From an uncultured Pelagibacteraceae bacterium (lineage in GTDB: Bacteria; Pseudomonadota; Alphaproteobacteria; Pelagibacterales; Pelagibacteraceae): a stretch of 64,000 bases of DNA. The position numbers were made by a program, and so were the translations under genes. The first letter of the stretch is position 1. Each line of letters opens with the position of its first letter. The notes under the pieces are model-generated. The model was given only the letters and a program-made list of their open reading frames with translations, was not told where the DNA came from and did not search any database. Location: NCBI GenBank assembly GCA_902543375.1, contig CACBYE010000002.1, forward strand, positions 109,110-173,109. Reading direction: 5' to 3'. Positions 56,046-64,000 of the stretch are shown here, piece after piece.

Positions 56046-57518
56046 ATGACAATTAACTTTAAAACACCAGAAATAAAAGAGTTACAACCAAGACTTTTAG
56101 TTATGGGAGTCGGTGGAGCAGGTGGAAATGCAATTAATGAAATGATTGAAAATGGAATGCAAGGCGTAGAGTTCATTGCTGTCAACACCGACGCACAAGA
56201 TTTAAAACATAGTAAAGCTAAATTAAAAATTCAAATTGGTCTAAATTTAACTAAAGGTTTAGGTGCAGGAGCTAAAATTGATATAGGACAAGCTGCTGCT
56301 GACGAGTCTCTAAATGAAATCGTGAATGTTTTACAGGGTGCAAACATGGTCTTTATAGCCGCTGGTATGGGTGGTGGTACAGGCACTGGTGCTGCGCACG
56401 TAATAGCTCGAGCTGCTAAGGAATTAAATATTTTAACTGTAGGGGTAGTGACTTTACCATTTTTATATGAAGGGCCTTCTAGAATGAAAAGAGCTCAGGT
56501 TGGTCTTGAGGAATTAAGAAAACATGTAGATACAATTATTGTAATCCCAAATCAAAATTTATTTAAGATTGCAAATGAACTAACCACATTTGAGGAATCT
56601 TTCAATCTTTCTAATAATGTATTAATGCATGGTGTTCAAAGTGTTACAGATTTAATGGTTAGACCTGGTATAATTAATCTAGATTTTGCTGATGTCGAAA
56701 CAGTGATGGCATCCATGGGTAAAGCCATGATGGGTACAGGAGAGGCTGAGGGTGAAGGAAGAGCTATGAAAGCCACTGAAATGGCAATCAGTAACCCTTT
56801 GATAGATGACTATACTTTAAAAGGTGCAAAAGGATTGCTGGTAAATATTACAGGCGGCAAAGATCTTAAACTTTTTGAAGTTGATGAAGTAGTGAATAAA
56901 ATAAGATCAGAGGTTGAAGCCGATGCAGAAGTTATAATTGGAGCAATAACAGATCCATCACTTGATGGAAAAATAAGGGTATCGATTGTAGCTACTTCGT
57001 TAGATGGTCAACAACCTGAGACAAAATCAGTTATTAATATGGTGCATCGAATTCAGAATAGAAACTCTGGATATTCTGATTTTTCAAATTTAGGATCCAA
57101 CACATCTTTTAATTTTTCAAATAGTGGTCCAATATCAAATGGTGCAAATGCTTTGAAATTAGACAGTGAAGTAATGAGTGAAAACACTCTTGAAACTGAT
57201 GCAATTAATAATGAAAATATAAATCAGATTAATAATCAGTATCACGAAGAATTATTAAAGAATCAAGATGCAGAGAGCATTGTCGAAAAAACCGTTAAAG
57301 ATGAGGAGAATTCTTTTACTAAAGATGCGATGGAAGATTTAACTGAAGCGCAGAAATCACATAATGATTTAAAAGAATTTGGTGTTGACAATGAGTCGCC
57401 AGATTTGTTTAGTTCTGAGAGCGAAAACTCTTACTCTGAAGAATTATTATTATCTGAAAATGAAGATCAGGAAGATGAATTAGAAATACCTGCATTTTTA
57501 AGAAGACAAAAAAATTAA
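56046..57518 (+). CDS. ftsZ: Cell division GTPase FtsZ
   Basis: Tubulin-like GTPase that forms the division ring. The 490-residue protein has MGVGGAGGNAINEMI at the N-terminus, the tubulin signature AGMGGGTGTGAAHVIARAA near residue 108, the T7 loop NLDFADVETVMASMGKAMMG, and a long acidic, variable linker from about residue 330. The C-terminal peptide EIPAFLRRQ is the site that binds FtsA and similar partners. A very strong purine-rich ribosome site precedes the ATG. Its place as second gene in the cluster is unusual; in most dcw clusters it is last. Confidence 0.97.
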   Translation: MTINFKTPEIKELQPRLLVMGVGGAGGNAINEMIENGMQGVEFIAVNTDAQDLKHSKAKLKIQIGLNLTKGLGAGAKIDIGQAAADESLNEIVNVLQGANMVFIAAGMGGGTGTGAAHVIARAAKELNILTVGVVTLPFLYEGPSRMKRAQVGLEELRKHVDTIIVIPNQNLFKIANELTTFEESFNLSNNVLMHGVQSVTDLMVRPGIINLDFADVETVMASMGKAMMGTGEAEGEGRAMKATEMAISNPLIDDYTLKGAKGLLVNITGGKDLKLFEVDEVVNKIRSEVEADAEVIIGAITDPSLDGKIRVSIVATSLDGQQPETKSVINMVHRIQNRNSGYSDFSNLGSNTSFNFSNSGPISNGANALKLDSEVMSENTLETDAINNENINQINNQYHEELLKNQDAESIVEKTVKDEENSFTKDAMEDLTEAQKSHNDLKEFGVDNESPDLFSSESENSYSEELLLSENEDQEDELEIPAFLRRQKN

Positions 57519-57536
57519 TGGTCTTCGAAAAAATAA

Positions 57537-58547
57537 ATGGAAGCCACCATAGTACAGGAAAAAGTTAAACATTATCCAGTACTGCTAAAAGAAATTATTA
57601 GTATTATTACCCCTCAATATGGTGGCACATTTATTGACTGTACTTTTGGTCAAGGTGGTTACACTCAAGAGATTCTTAAAAATAGAAATAACAAAGTTAT
57701 AGGTCTTGATAGAGATGAAGATAGTTCAATTATTGCACAAAAATTTGAAAAAAAGTTTCCAAATCGTTTTATTTTTAAAAATTTAAATTTTAGTAAGCTT
57801 AACAATCTAGAACTAAGGGATGAAAATATTAGGGGTATTATATTCGATTTAGGATACTCATTAAATCAAATTAAAGACTTAAAAAAAGGTTTATCTTTTA
57901 ATTCTAATGGGGATTTAGATATGAGAATGGGACTCAATAAGTTTTCTGCTAATGATGTAATTAATAAATTAGGTGGAAAAGAACTTGAAAAAATTTTTAA
58001 GTTTTTTGGTGAAGAAAAAGATTCAAAATTAATTGTAAAGAATATTTTAAAAGAAAGATTAATAAGGAAAATAGATACGCCTCATTTAGTAAAGATTATT
58101 GAAAATAGTAAAAGAAAAAGAAACTTTAAAAGCCATAGTGCCACCAAAGTTTTTCAAGCATTAAGAATATTTGTTAATAAAGAAATCACGGAATTAATTT
58201 ATGGAATGATCAATGCTGTTAAAGTTTTAAAAAAAGATGGAGTTTTAGTAATAGTAACATTCCATTCTTTAGAGGATAAAATCGTTAAATATTTTTTTAG
58301 AAATCTTTCAGAACACAAGAGTATCTCGAGATATCATCCAAAAAAAAACCAGGATGAAATTAAATTCAAAATGATAAAAAAAAAACCAATAACACCTTCA
58401 ATTAATGAACTTAATGAAAATTACCAATCCAGATCAGCCAAACTTAGATACATAACTAAAAAAGAAAATTTCTACAAAATAAATACTGATATTTTTGACA
58501 AATTTAGGCATTTAATAGAAATCGAAAACTTTGGAGAACATTTATGA
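57537..58547 (+). CDS. rsmH: 16S rRNA (cytosine(1402)-N4)-methyltransferase
   Basis: Methylates C1402 of 16S rRNA in the ribosomal P site. The 336-residue protein has [13 protein letters not shown], the SAM loop [31 protein letters not shown], the DMRM motif, [11 protein letters not shown] and [15 protein letters not shown], all typical. The start used is the ATG at 57537. An ATG overlapping the ftsZ stop (57518) opens a different frame of 16 codons only. Its stop overlaps the ftsL start by 4 nt. Confidence 0.95.
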   Translation: MEATIVQEKVKHYPVLLKEIISIITPQYGGTFIDCTFGQGGYTQEILKNRNNKVIGLDRDEDSSIIAQKFEKKFPNRFIFKNLNFSKLNNLELRDENIRGIIFDLGYSLNQIKDLKKGLSFNSNGDLDMRMGLNKFSANDVINKLGGKELEKIFKFFGEEKDSKLIVKNILKERLIRKIDTPHLVKIIENSKRKRNFKSHSATKVFQALRIFVNKEITELIYGMINAVKVLKKDGVLVIVTFHSLEDKIVKYFFRNLSEHKSISRYHPKKNQDEIKFKMIKKKPITPSINELNENYQSRSAKLRYITKKENFYKINTDIFDKFRHLIEIENFGEHL

Positions 58548-58855
58548 AAAAAGTTTTTGTAATTATTCCAATTTTTTTCCTTATCCTAATTACATCCTTA
58601 ATTAAGAATTCTACAAAAAAAATAGAGGAAGATATTTTTGTCTTAAATGAAAATATTCTCAAATTAAATATTCAGCTTGATGATTTAAAACTTGAATATG
58701 ATTACCTTGGTTCCTCTGAAAAATTGATGGATTATCAAAAACTTTATTTTGAAAATAAACTTGATAAAAAAGAAATTGATAAGATTAAAAGTGTAGATTT
58801 TTCTGAGGAAAGAATTGTAATCAATGAAACACTAATTTCAAAATCTGATGAGTAG
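58544..58855 (+). CDS. ftsL: Small coiled-coil division protein, FtsL-like
   Basis: The 103-residue protein has one N-terminal membrane helix ([17 protein letters not shown]) followed by a periplasmic coiled coil ([18 protein letters not shown]) and a short tail. This is the FtsL plan: it links FtsB/FtsQ to the synthase FtsWI. Primary sequence is poorly conserved in FtsL, so the call rests on topology and on its slot between rsmH and ftsI, overlapping both. Confidence 0.82.
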   Translation: MKKVFVIIPIFFLILITSLIKNSTKKIEEDIFVLNENILKLNIQLDDLKLEYDYLGSSEKLMDYQKLYFENKLDKKEIDKIKSVDFSEERIVINETLISKSDE

Positions 58856-60533
58856 TAACAAACCTAAGTTTATTCTTCAAGAAGAAATAGATACATATTA
58901 CTTTAAAGATAATCAAAAAAATTTAGATGTCAGATTTAACAGAATTGCGTTTATTTTTTTTCTTTTTTTTCTTATATCAATAATTTACTTAATTCATTTA
59001 TCTTATCTTGGATCTAGAGGTTTAAAATCAATAACTCCAAAAAATTATATTTCATTTGAAAAAATTCAAAGAGCAAATATTACAGACCGAAATGGTTCTT
59101 TTTTAGCTAAAAGTGTTAATTCAATAGATATAGGAATAAATCCAATTGAAGTAATTAATAAAGAAAAGTTATTGTTAAATCTTAAATATATTTTTCCCAA
59201 TAAAGACTATAATTCAATTCGTTTGAGTCTAGAGGGAAATAAATTTTTTTGGTTTGAAAAAAAAATTTCTGAGGAAAACTATGAAAAGATCATGATGTTG
59301 GGTGATAAAGCAATACAGCCTCGTGAAAATTTAAGAAGAGTATATCCTCAAAAAAATTTGTTCAGTCACATTATTGGACAAATTGATGATGATAATGTTG
59401 GAATTTCTGGATTAGAAAACTCATTAGATGCTGATCTTAAAAAAAATATTAATTCAGTAAAACTTACCGTTGATAAAGATATTCAATTTTTAATTAGAGA
59501 GGAACTTTTAAAATTTAATAAAATTTTTAATGCTATTGGAAGTGCTGCAATATTAATGGATATTCATAATGGCGAGATTATTTCAATTATATCTTTGCCT
59601 GATTTTGATCCTAACAAAAGAGAGCGTATTGTCGATGTCAATTATATTAATAGAGCTACTAAAGGTATTTATGAATTAGGATCAGTTTTTAAAACCTTCA
59701 CTCTTGCTGCAGCATTTAATGAAGGGATTATAAATTCAGAAACAAAATTTAAAAATTTAGAAAAAAGTATAAAATGTGGAAAAAATACCATTAGCGAATA
59801 TGATAAAAACATTCCTGAAAATTTAACAGCAGAGGAAATATTAATACGTTCTGGAAACATCGGTTCAGTAAGAATAGGACAAGCAATTGGAATTGAAAAA
59901 CTTAAAAAATTCTTAAATGATTTAAATTTATTAAACGCAATTAAGTTTGATATAGAAGAAATTGGAAAGCCAATAACATTTAATTGGGGAAAATGTAAAC
60001 TTGCTACCACGTCTTATGGTCATGGAATTACTACCACAATTTTACAGCTAGCAAATGCATATGCAATTTTAGGTAATGGTGGTTATAAGATAAATCCTAC
60101 ACTTATAAAAAAAGAGTCTTATTCTAAAAAAGAAAGAATCTTAAAAAAAGATATTTCAAAAAATCTTATTCAAATTTTGAGAAAAATTGTAACTACTAAA
60201 GAGGGAACAGCATCTTTAGCTAACGTTAGTGGTTATGAAGTAAGTGGGAAAACAGGTACAGCAGAAAAAATTAAAGATGGTGGTTACTCTAGAAAAAAAA
60301 TTAATACTTTTGCATCTATATTTCCAGCTTCAAATCCAAAATTTAGTCTAGTTGTTATGCTAGATGAGCCTAAAATAAATAGTGATTACATTTATCATTA
60401 CAGGGATGGGTCAGGTATAAAATATAAAGGTACTCCATTTAATACTGCCGGATGGACTTCAGTTGAAGTTGCAGGTCAAATTATAGAGAAAATTGGGCCT
60501 ATTTTAGCCACAAAATATATACAAGTTTATTAA
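58848..60533 (+). CDS. ftsI: Peptidoglycan D,D-transpeptidase FtsI (PBP3)
   Basis: Septal cross-linking enzyme. The 561-residue protein has one membrane anchor (IAFIFFLFFLISIIYLIHLS, residues 32-51), an N-terminal dimerisation domain (ITDRNGSFLAKSV), and the transpeptidase domain. Catalytic motifs are SVFK in YELGSVFKTFTLAAAFNEG near residue 278, SGN in LIRSGNIGSVRIGQ, and KTG in VSGKTGTAEKIKDGG. It overlaps ftsL by 8 nt; murE-murF starts 2 nt after its stop. Confidence 0.96.
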   Translation: MSSNKPKFILQEEIDTYYFKDNQKNLDVRFNRIAFIFFLFFLISIIYLIHLSYLGSRGLKSITPKNYISFEKIQRANITDRNGSFLAKSVNSIDIGINPIEVINKEKLLLNLKYIFPNKDYNSIRLSLEGNKFFWFEKKISEENYEKIMMLGDKAIQPRENLRRVYPQKNLFSHIIGQIDDDNVGISGLENSLDADLKKNINSVKLTVDKDIQFLIREELLKFNKIFNAIGSAAILMDIHNGEIISIISLPDFDPNKRERIVDVNYINRATKGIYELGSVFKTFTLAAAFNEGIINSETKFKNLEKSIKCGKNTISEYDKNIPENLTAEEILIRSGNIGSVRIGQAIGIEKLKKFLNDLNLLNAIKFDIEEIGKPITFNWGKCKLATTSYGHGITTTILQLANAYAILGNGGYKINPTLIKKESYSKKERILKKDISKNLIQILRKIVTTKEGTASLANVSGYEVSGKTGTAEKIKDGGYSRKKINTFASIFPASNPKFSLVVMLDEPKINSDYIYHYRDGSGIKYKGTPFNTAGWTSVEVAGQIIEKIGPILATKYIQVY

Positions 60534-60535
60534 TA

Positions 60536-63379
60536 ATGCTTCTTGGTGATTATTTTAAAAATATAAACAAAAATTATAAAAATTTTTTTTTTTCAGGCAT
60601 TTCATTTGAAAGTACAAAAATAAAAAAAGATCATATTTTTTTTGCTATTAAAGGTAATGTTATTGATGGAAATAAGTTTATACCTATCGCGATTAAAAAA
60701 GGTTCTAAAATTATTGTAACTGAAAAAAAAGTTAAGGAGTTTAAAAAAGGAGTTTTATTTATCCACTCTAAAAATATTAGAAAATTATTAGCTGAAACAG
60801 TTTTTAAAATTTATAATAAGATACCTAATAATATTATTGCAGTAACTGGAACAAATGGAAAATCGTCAGTTGCAGATTTTTACTATCAAATATTGAGATT
60901 AAACAATAAGAAAGTTGCTTCAATTGGAACCTTGGGGGTTAGATCAGAAATGACTAGTTTTAATTTATCTAACACAACATCAGATCCAATCACATTAGGA
61001 AAATTACTAACTAGGCTCAAAAATAATAAAATTGAAAATGTTATAATGGAGGCTTCCAGCCATGGACTTGAGCAAAATAGATTGGATGGCTTAAAATTTA
61101 ATTCAGGAATATTTACAAATTTTTCTCACGATCACCTTGACTATCATAAAAATCTTAAGAATTATTTAAGAGCAAAACTTTATTTGTTTAAAAATTTGAT
61201 TAAAGAGCGAGGGATTATTATATCAGATCGATCAATACTAGAATTTAAAGAAATAAAAAAAATTGCTTTCAATAAAAAATTAAAATTATACTCAATATTA
61301 GATGATAAAAATAATTTTAAAATTTTATCCCATGGTTTTTTAGGAGAATCTCAATTTCTTAAAATTAAATATAAAAATCATACTTTGAATATCAAATTAA
61401 ATCTAATTGGTAAAATCCAATTAAGAAATGTTTTAATGTCAATCATTGCTGCAAGTAATCATAATTTAAATTTTCGTAAAATTTTAAATATAATTCCAAA
61501 ACTCAAGCCAATTGAGGGTAGATTGGAAAAGATTGGTAAAATTAAGAATAAATCGAAAGTAATTCTTGATTACGCACATACACCTGAAGCTTTGAAAGTA
61601 TGCCTTTTAAATTTAAGAGAACAATTTCCAAATAAAAAATTAATATTATTATTTGGCTGTGGTGGAAATAGAGATCAAAATAAAAGATCAAAAATGGGTA
61701 AAATAGCCTGTACATACTCTGACAAGATTTATCTTACCGACGATAACCCAAGATACGAAAATCCCAAAAAGATTAGAGGTGAAATAAAAAAAGGGATTAA
61801 AAAAACTAAAGTTATAGAAATTTCCAATAGGACAAGAGCTATAGCAGAATCTATTAAGGATTTAAAAACAGGTAATATCTTGTTAGTTGCAGGAAAGGGT
61901 CATGAAAAAAGTCAGGATTTTGGAAATAAAAAAATCTATTTTTCGGATAGAAAAATTATTTTGGACGAGATTAGGATTAAAAATAAAAATTTATTAAAGA
62001 ATTTTAAGATAAATTTGATTAAAGAAGTTTCAGGTAAAAAGAAATTACCTAAGTCATTAAAGTTTAAAAGTGCAAAAATAGACTCTAGAGAAATCTCAAA
62101 TAATGACATTTTTTTTGCAATAAAAGGAAAAAAAAATGATGGTAATAAATTTGTTGCCCAATCTTTTAAAAAAAAAGCTTCATTAGCAATCGTAAATAAA
62201 ATTCAAAATAAACTTAAAATTAATAGACAAATTAAAGTAAAAAATACATTAAAGTTTTTAACCGATACTTCAAAGATTTTCAGAGAAAATATTGATACAA
62301 AAATTATAGGCATTACTGGTAGTTGTGGAAAAACATCACTTAAAGAGTTATTAGGTGATGTATTAGGAAAAATTTCCAAGGTCAGTATTTCACCAAAATC
62401 ATATAATAATAAATATGGAGTGCCTTTAAGTCTTTTAAATTTAAAAGAAAGAGACAAATATGGAATTTTAGAGGTTGGTATGGATCAAAAAGGAGAAATT
62501 GACTATTTATCAAAAATCATAAAGCCAGATATTGGTGTAATCACAAATATAAATTACGCACATGCTAAAAATTTTAAAAATTTAAAACAAATTGCTCTAG
62601 CAAAATCGGAGATAATTAAGAATATTAGACCTAATGGTTTTATTATATTAAATGCTGATGATAATTTTTTTAGATTACATACAAAAATCGCTATTAGAAA
62701 TAACGTAAAAGTGATTTCTTTTGGTATTAATAGTATGAGATCAAATGTAAAATTGATTTATATTAAGAAAATCGGAAAAAAATATTTAGCGAAGATTAAG
62801 CTTGGAAATAAAAAAAAATTTTTTATTCTATCAAATAATTTTAAAAATAATATTTATAATATAATTTGTTCTATAGCTGTACTAAGTGTAAATGAAGACA
62901 TTTTCAAGTTATCAATAAATACCTTTTCAAATTTCAAAACTCCAGGTGGAAGAGGAGATTATTCCAAGATTAAAGTGTATAATAAAAAGATAAATCTAAT
63001 TGATGAAAGTTATAATTCAAATCCTTTATCTTTAAAATCAGCAATAGAAAATTACCATAAGATTGACACAAAAAAATCACAAAAGATCTTATTACTTGGT
63101 GATATGTTAGAACTGGGAAAACATTCTAAAAAACTTCATCAATTTATTGCCCCATTGGTTAATAAAACTAATATTGATAAAGTATATGTTAAAGGAAAAA
63201 TGGTATCTTTAATATTTGAAAAATTTTTAAAAAATAAAAAAGGAAAAGTTTTAATAAAAAAAGAGGAAATTATTGAAATGATTAGAAAAAATTTGAAAAA
63301 TAATGATTATTTAATGGTTAAAGCTTCAAATGCGACAGGATTTAATAAAATAGTAGAAAATTTAAAGGGATATTACTAA
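60536..63379 (+). CDS. murE-murF: MurE-MurF fusion protein (two peptidoglycan precursor ligases)
   Basis: One 947-residue reading frame holds two complete Mur ligases. The first (about 1-480) is MurE: ATP loop VTGTNGKSSVADFY near residue 103, central EASSHGLEQNRLDG, FTNFSHDHLDYHKN, and TDDNPRYENPKKIRGEI, whose DNPR motif selects meso-diaminopimelate. The second (about 490-947) is MurF: KIDSREISNNDIFFAIKG, ATP loop GITGSCGKTSLKELLGD, EVGMDQKGEIDYL, and IDESYNSNPLSLKSAI near the C-terminus. The two catalyse successive steps adding diaminopimelate and then D-Ala-D-Ala. No stop or restart signal is visible at the joint. mraY starts immediately after the stop. Confidence 0.95.
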   Translation: MLLGDYFKNINKNYKNFFFSGISFESTKIKKDHIFFAIKGNVIDGNKFIPIAIKKGSKIIVTEKKVKEFKKGVLFIHSKNIRKLLAETVFKIYNKIPNNIIAVTGTNGKSSVADFYYQILRLNNKKVASIGTLGVRSEMTSFNLSNTTSDPITLGKLLTRLKNNKIENVIMEASSHGLEQNRLDGLKFNSGIFTNFSHDHLDYHKNLKNYLRAKLYLFKNLIKERGIIISDRSILEFKEIKKIAFNKKLKLYSILDDKNNFKILSHGFLGESQFLKIKYKNHTLNIKLNLIGKIQLRNVLMSIIAASNHNLNFRKILNIIPKLKPIEGRLEKIGKIKNKSKVILDYAHTPEALKVCLLNLREQFPNKKLILLFGCGGNRDQNKRSKMGKIACTYSDKIYLTDDNPRYENPKKIRGEIKKGIKKTKVIEISNRTRAIAESIKDLKTGNILLVAGKGHEKSQDFGNKKIYFSDRKIILDEIRIKNKNLLKNFKINLIKEVSGKKKLPKSLKFKSAKIDSREISNNDIFFAIKGKKNDGNKFVAQSFKKKASLAIVNKIQNKLKINRQIKVKNTLKFLTDTSKIFRENIDTKIIGITGSCGKTSLKELLGDVLGKISKVSISPKSYNNKYGVPLSLLNLKERDKYGILEVGMDQKGEIDYLSKIIKPDIGVITNINYAHAKNFKNLKQIALAKSEIIKNIRPNGFIILNADDNFFRLHTKIAIRNNVKVISFGINSMRSNVKLIYIKKIGKKYLAKIKLGNKKKFFILSNNFKNNIYNIICSIAVLSVNEDIFKLSINTFSNFKTPGGRGDYSKIKVYNKKINLIDESYNSNPLSLKSAIENYHKIDTKKSQKILLLGDMLELGKHSKKLHQFIAPLVNKTNIDKVYVKGKMVSLIFEKFLKNKKGKVLIKKEEIIEMIRKNLKNNDYLMVKASNATGFNKIVENLKGYY

Positions 63380-64000
63380 ATGTTTTACCAGTTTTTGTTA
63401 AATTTTGTTGATACATTTAGTTTTTTAAATGTTTTTAAATACTTAACGTTTAGAACTGGGTTATCTTTTTTCACTTCGCTGGTGATAGTTTTAATTATTG
63501 GAGGTCCTTTTATAAAATTTTTTTCAAAACAAAAAATTTATAATCCTATACGTAATGATGGGCCAGAAGATCACATAATAAAGAAAATCGGTACCCCGAC
63601 TATGGGTGGTGTGATTATTTTGTTTGGGCTTTTAATATCAGTAATCTTTTGGGCAGATTTAAAAAATGTAAATATTTTATTTTGTATTTACATCGTAATT
63701 TCATTCGGATTACTTGGAGCATTGGATGACTATAAAAAAATAAAATATAGTAACTCCCAAGGTATTTCCTTAAAATTGAAATTAACTTTACAAATAATAT
63801 TAGCAATTATTGGCGTAAGTTTTTTTGTTTATTTAAATGACAATCAAGATTTAACTAATTTGTATTTTCCTTTTTTTAAAAACCTAGTCATAAATCTTGG
63901 TTGGTTTTTTGTACCTTTTTCGATATTTGTAATCATAGGTTCATCTAATGCCGTGAATCTTACCGATGGATTAGATGGGTTAGCAACAGTCCCAGTTATA
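63380..64000 (+). CDS. mraY: Phospho-N-acetylmuramoyl-pentapeptide transferase (C-terminus cut by window edge)
   Basis: Membrane enzyme that makes lipid I from the MurF product and undecaprenyl phosphate. I translated 207 codons from the ATG at 63380, directly after the fusion gene stop. MraY signatures are GTPTMGGVIILFGLL near residue 72, LGALDDYKKIKYSNSQG with the DDxxK motif, and NAVNLTDGLDGLA near the right edge, which carries the catalytic Asp. Several membrane helices are visible. The remaining part lies outside the window. Confidence 0.95.
   Translation, partial: MFYQFLLNFVDTFSFLNVFKYLTFRTGLSFFTSLVIVLIIGGPFIKFFSKQKIYNPIRNDGPEDHIIKKIGTPTMGGVIILFGLLISVIFWADLKNVNILFCIYIVISFGLLGALDDYKKIKYSNSQGISLKLKLTLQIILAIIGVSFFVYLNDNQDLTNLYFPFFKNLVINLGWFFVPFSIFVIIGSSNAVNLTDGLDGLATVPVI

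Noticed and set aside
1..64000. CRISPR arrays, insertion sequences, prophage or long repeats
   Set aside because: I saw no regularly spaced repeats, transposase, integrase or phage structural genes on either strand.

Overview
The window looks like a piece of a SAR11-type (Pelagibacterales) alphaproteobacterial genome. It is strongly AT-rich, and genes are packed with overlapping start and stop codons and almost no spacers. Alphaproteobacterial markers include a CcrM-type GANTC methyltransferase, a split b/b' F0 ATP synthase operon, a bc1 complex operon and an EnvZ/OmpR pair. It also carries a retinal-synthesis set of the kind that serves proteorhodopsin in marine surface bacteria; no rhodopsin gene is in the window. 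The assignment to SAR11 rests on overall character and familiar protein sequences, not on a database search.

Layout. 1-10068 (minus) reads as one continuous directon: dciA, a DsbA-like oxidoreductase, smc, the F0 genes atpI-B-E-F'-F, then the carotenoid/retinal genes crtI-crtB-crtY-blh (blh runs off the left edge). 10069-20348 holds DNA repair and methylation genes (mutY, ccrM, rnhB, a uracil-DNA glycosylase), a TPR protein, ispE, tRNA-Gln with cca directly behind it, greA, hemF and trmL. 20432-22988 is petABC. 22965-28918 (minus) is lgt-midA-pgeF-prs-rplY-pth-ychF. 28969-31605 holds ubiK and a marR-ompR-envZ regulatory unit, with ilvE divergent. 32550-38298 (minus) is uvrB, a pteridine-reductase-like SDR, folB, uvrC and pgsA. 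38334-47447 holds an aminotransferase, an ADP-ribosylglycohydrolase-like protein, trxB, an ELM1-like protein with a 2OG-Fe(II) oxygenase, and carAB. 47574-51704 is a macromolecular-synthesis-like run yqeY-dnaG-rpoD. 51708-55025 has two tRNAs bracketing a lone methyltransferase, then mlaC/mlaA and a cell-wall amidase. rnpB (55069-55421) precedes a rearranged dcw cluster: mraZ-ftsZ-rsmH-ftsL-ftsI-murE/murF fusion-mraY (cut by the right edge).

How the parts fit. The left end joins the membrane half of ATP synthase to retinal supply; if the organism has proteorhodopsin, retinal made here would support a proton pump whose gradient the same operon's ATP synthase uses. petABC contributes to the same gradient. 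The right end is the division and peptidoglycan programme, with an upstream promoter overlapped by three phased TGGG repeats that fit an MraZ operator. I see no CRISPR array, insertion sequence, prophage or dispersed repeat. The most notable points are the crt/blh-F0 linkage, ftsZ sitting second in the dcw cluster, the MurE-MurF fusion, a short Smc without a recognisable hinge, a primase that has lost zinc ligands, a pgeF gene with no standard start codon, and a cca gene starting 3 nt after a tRNA.
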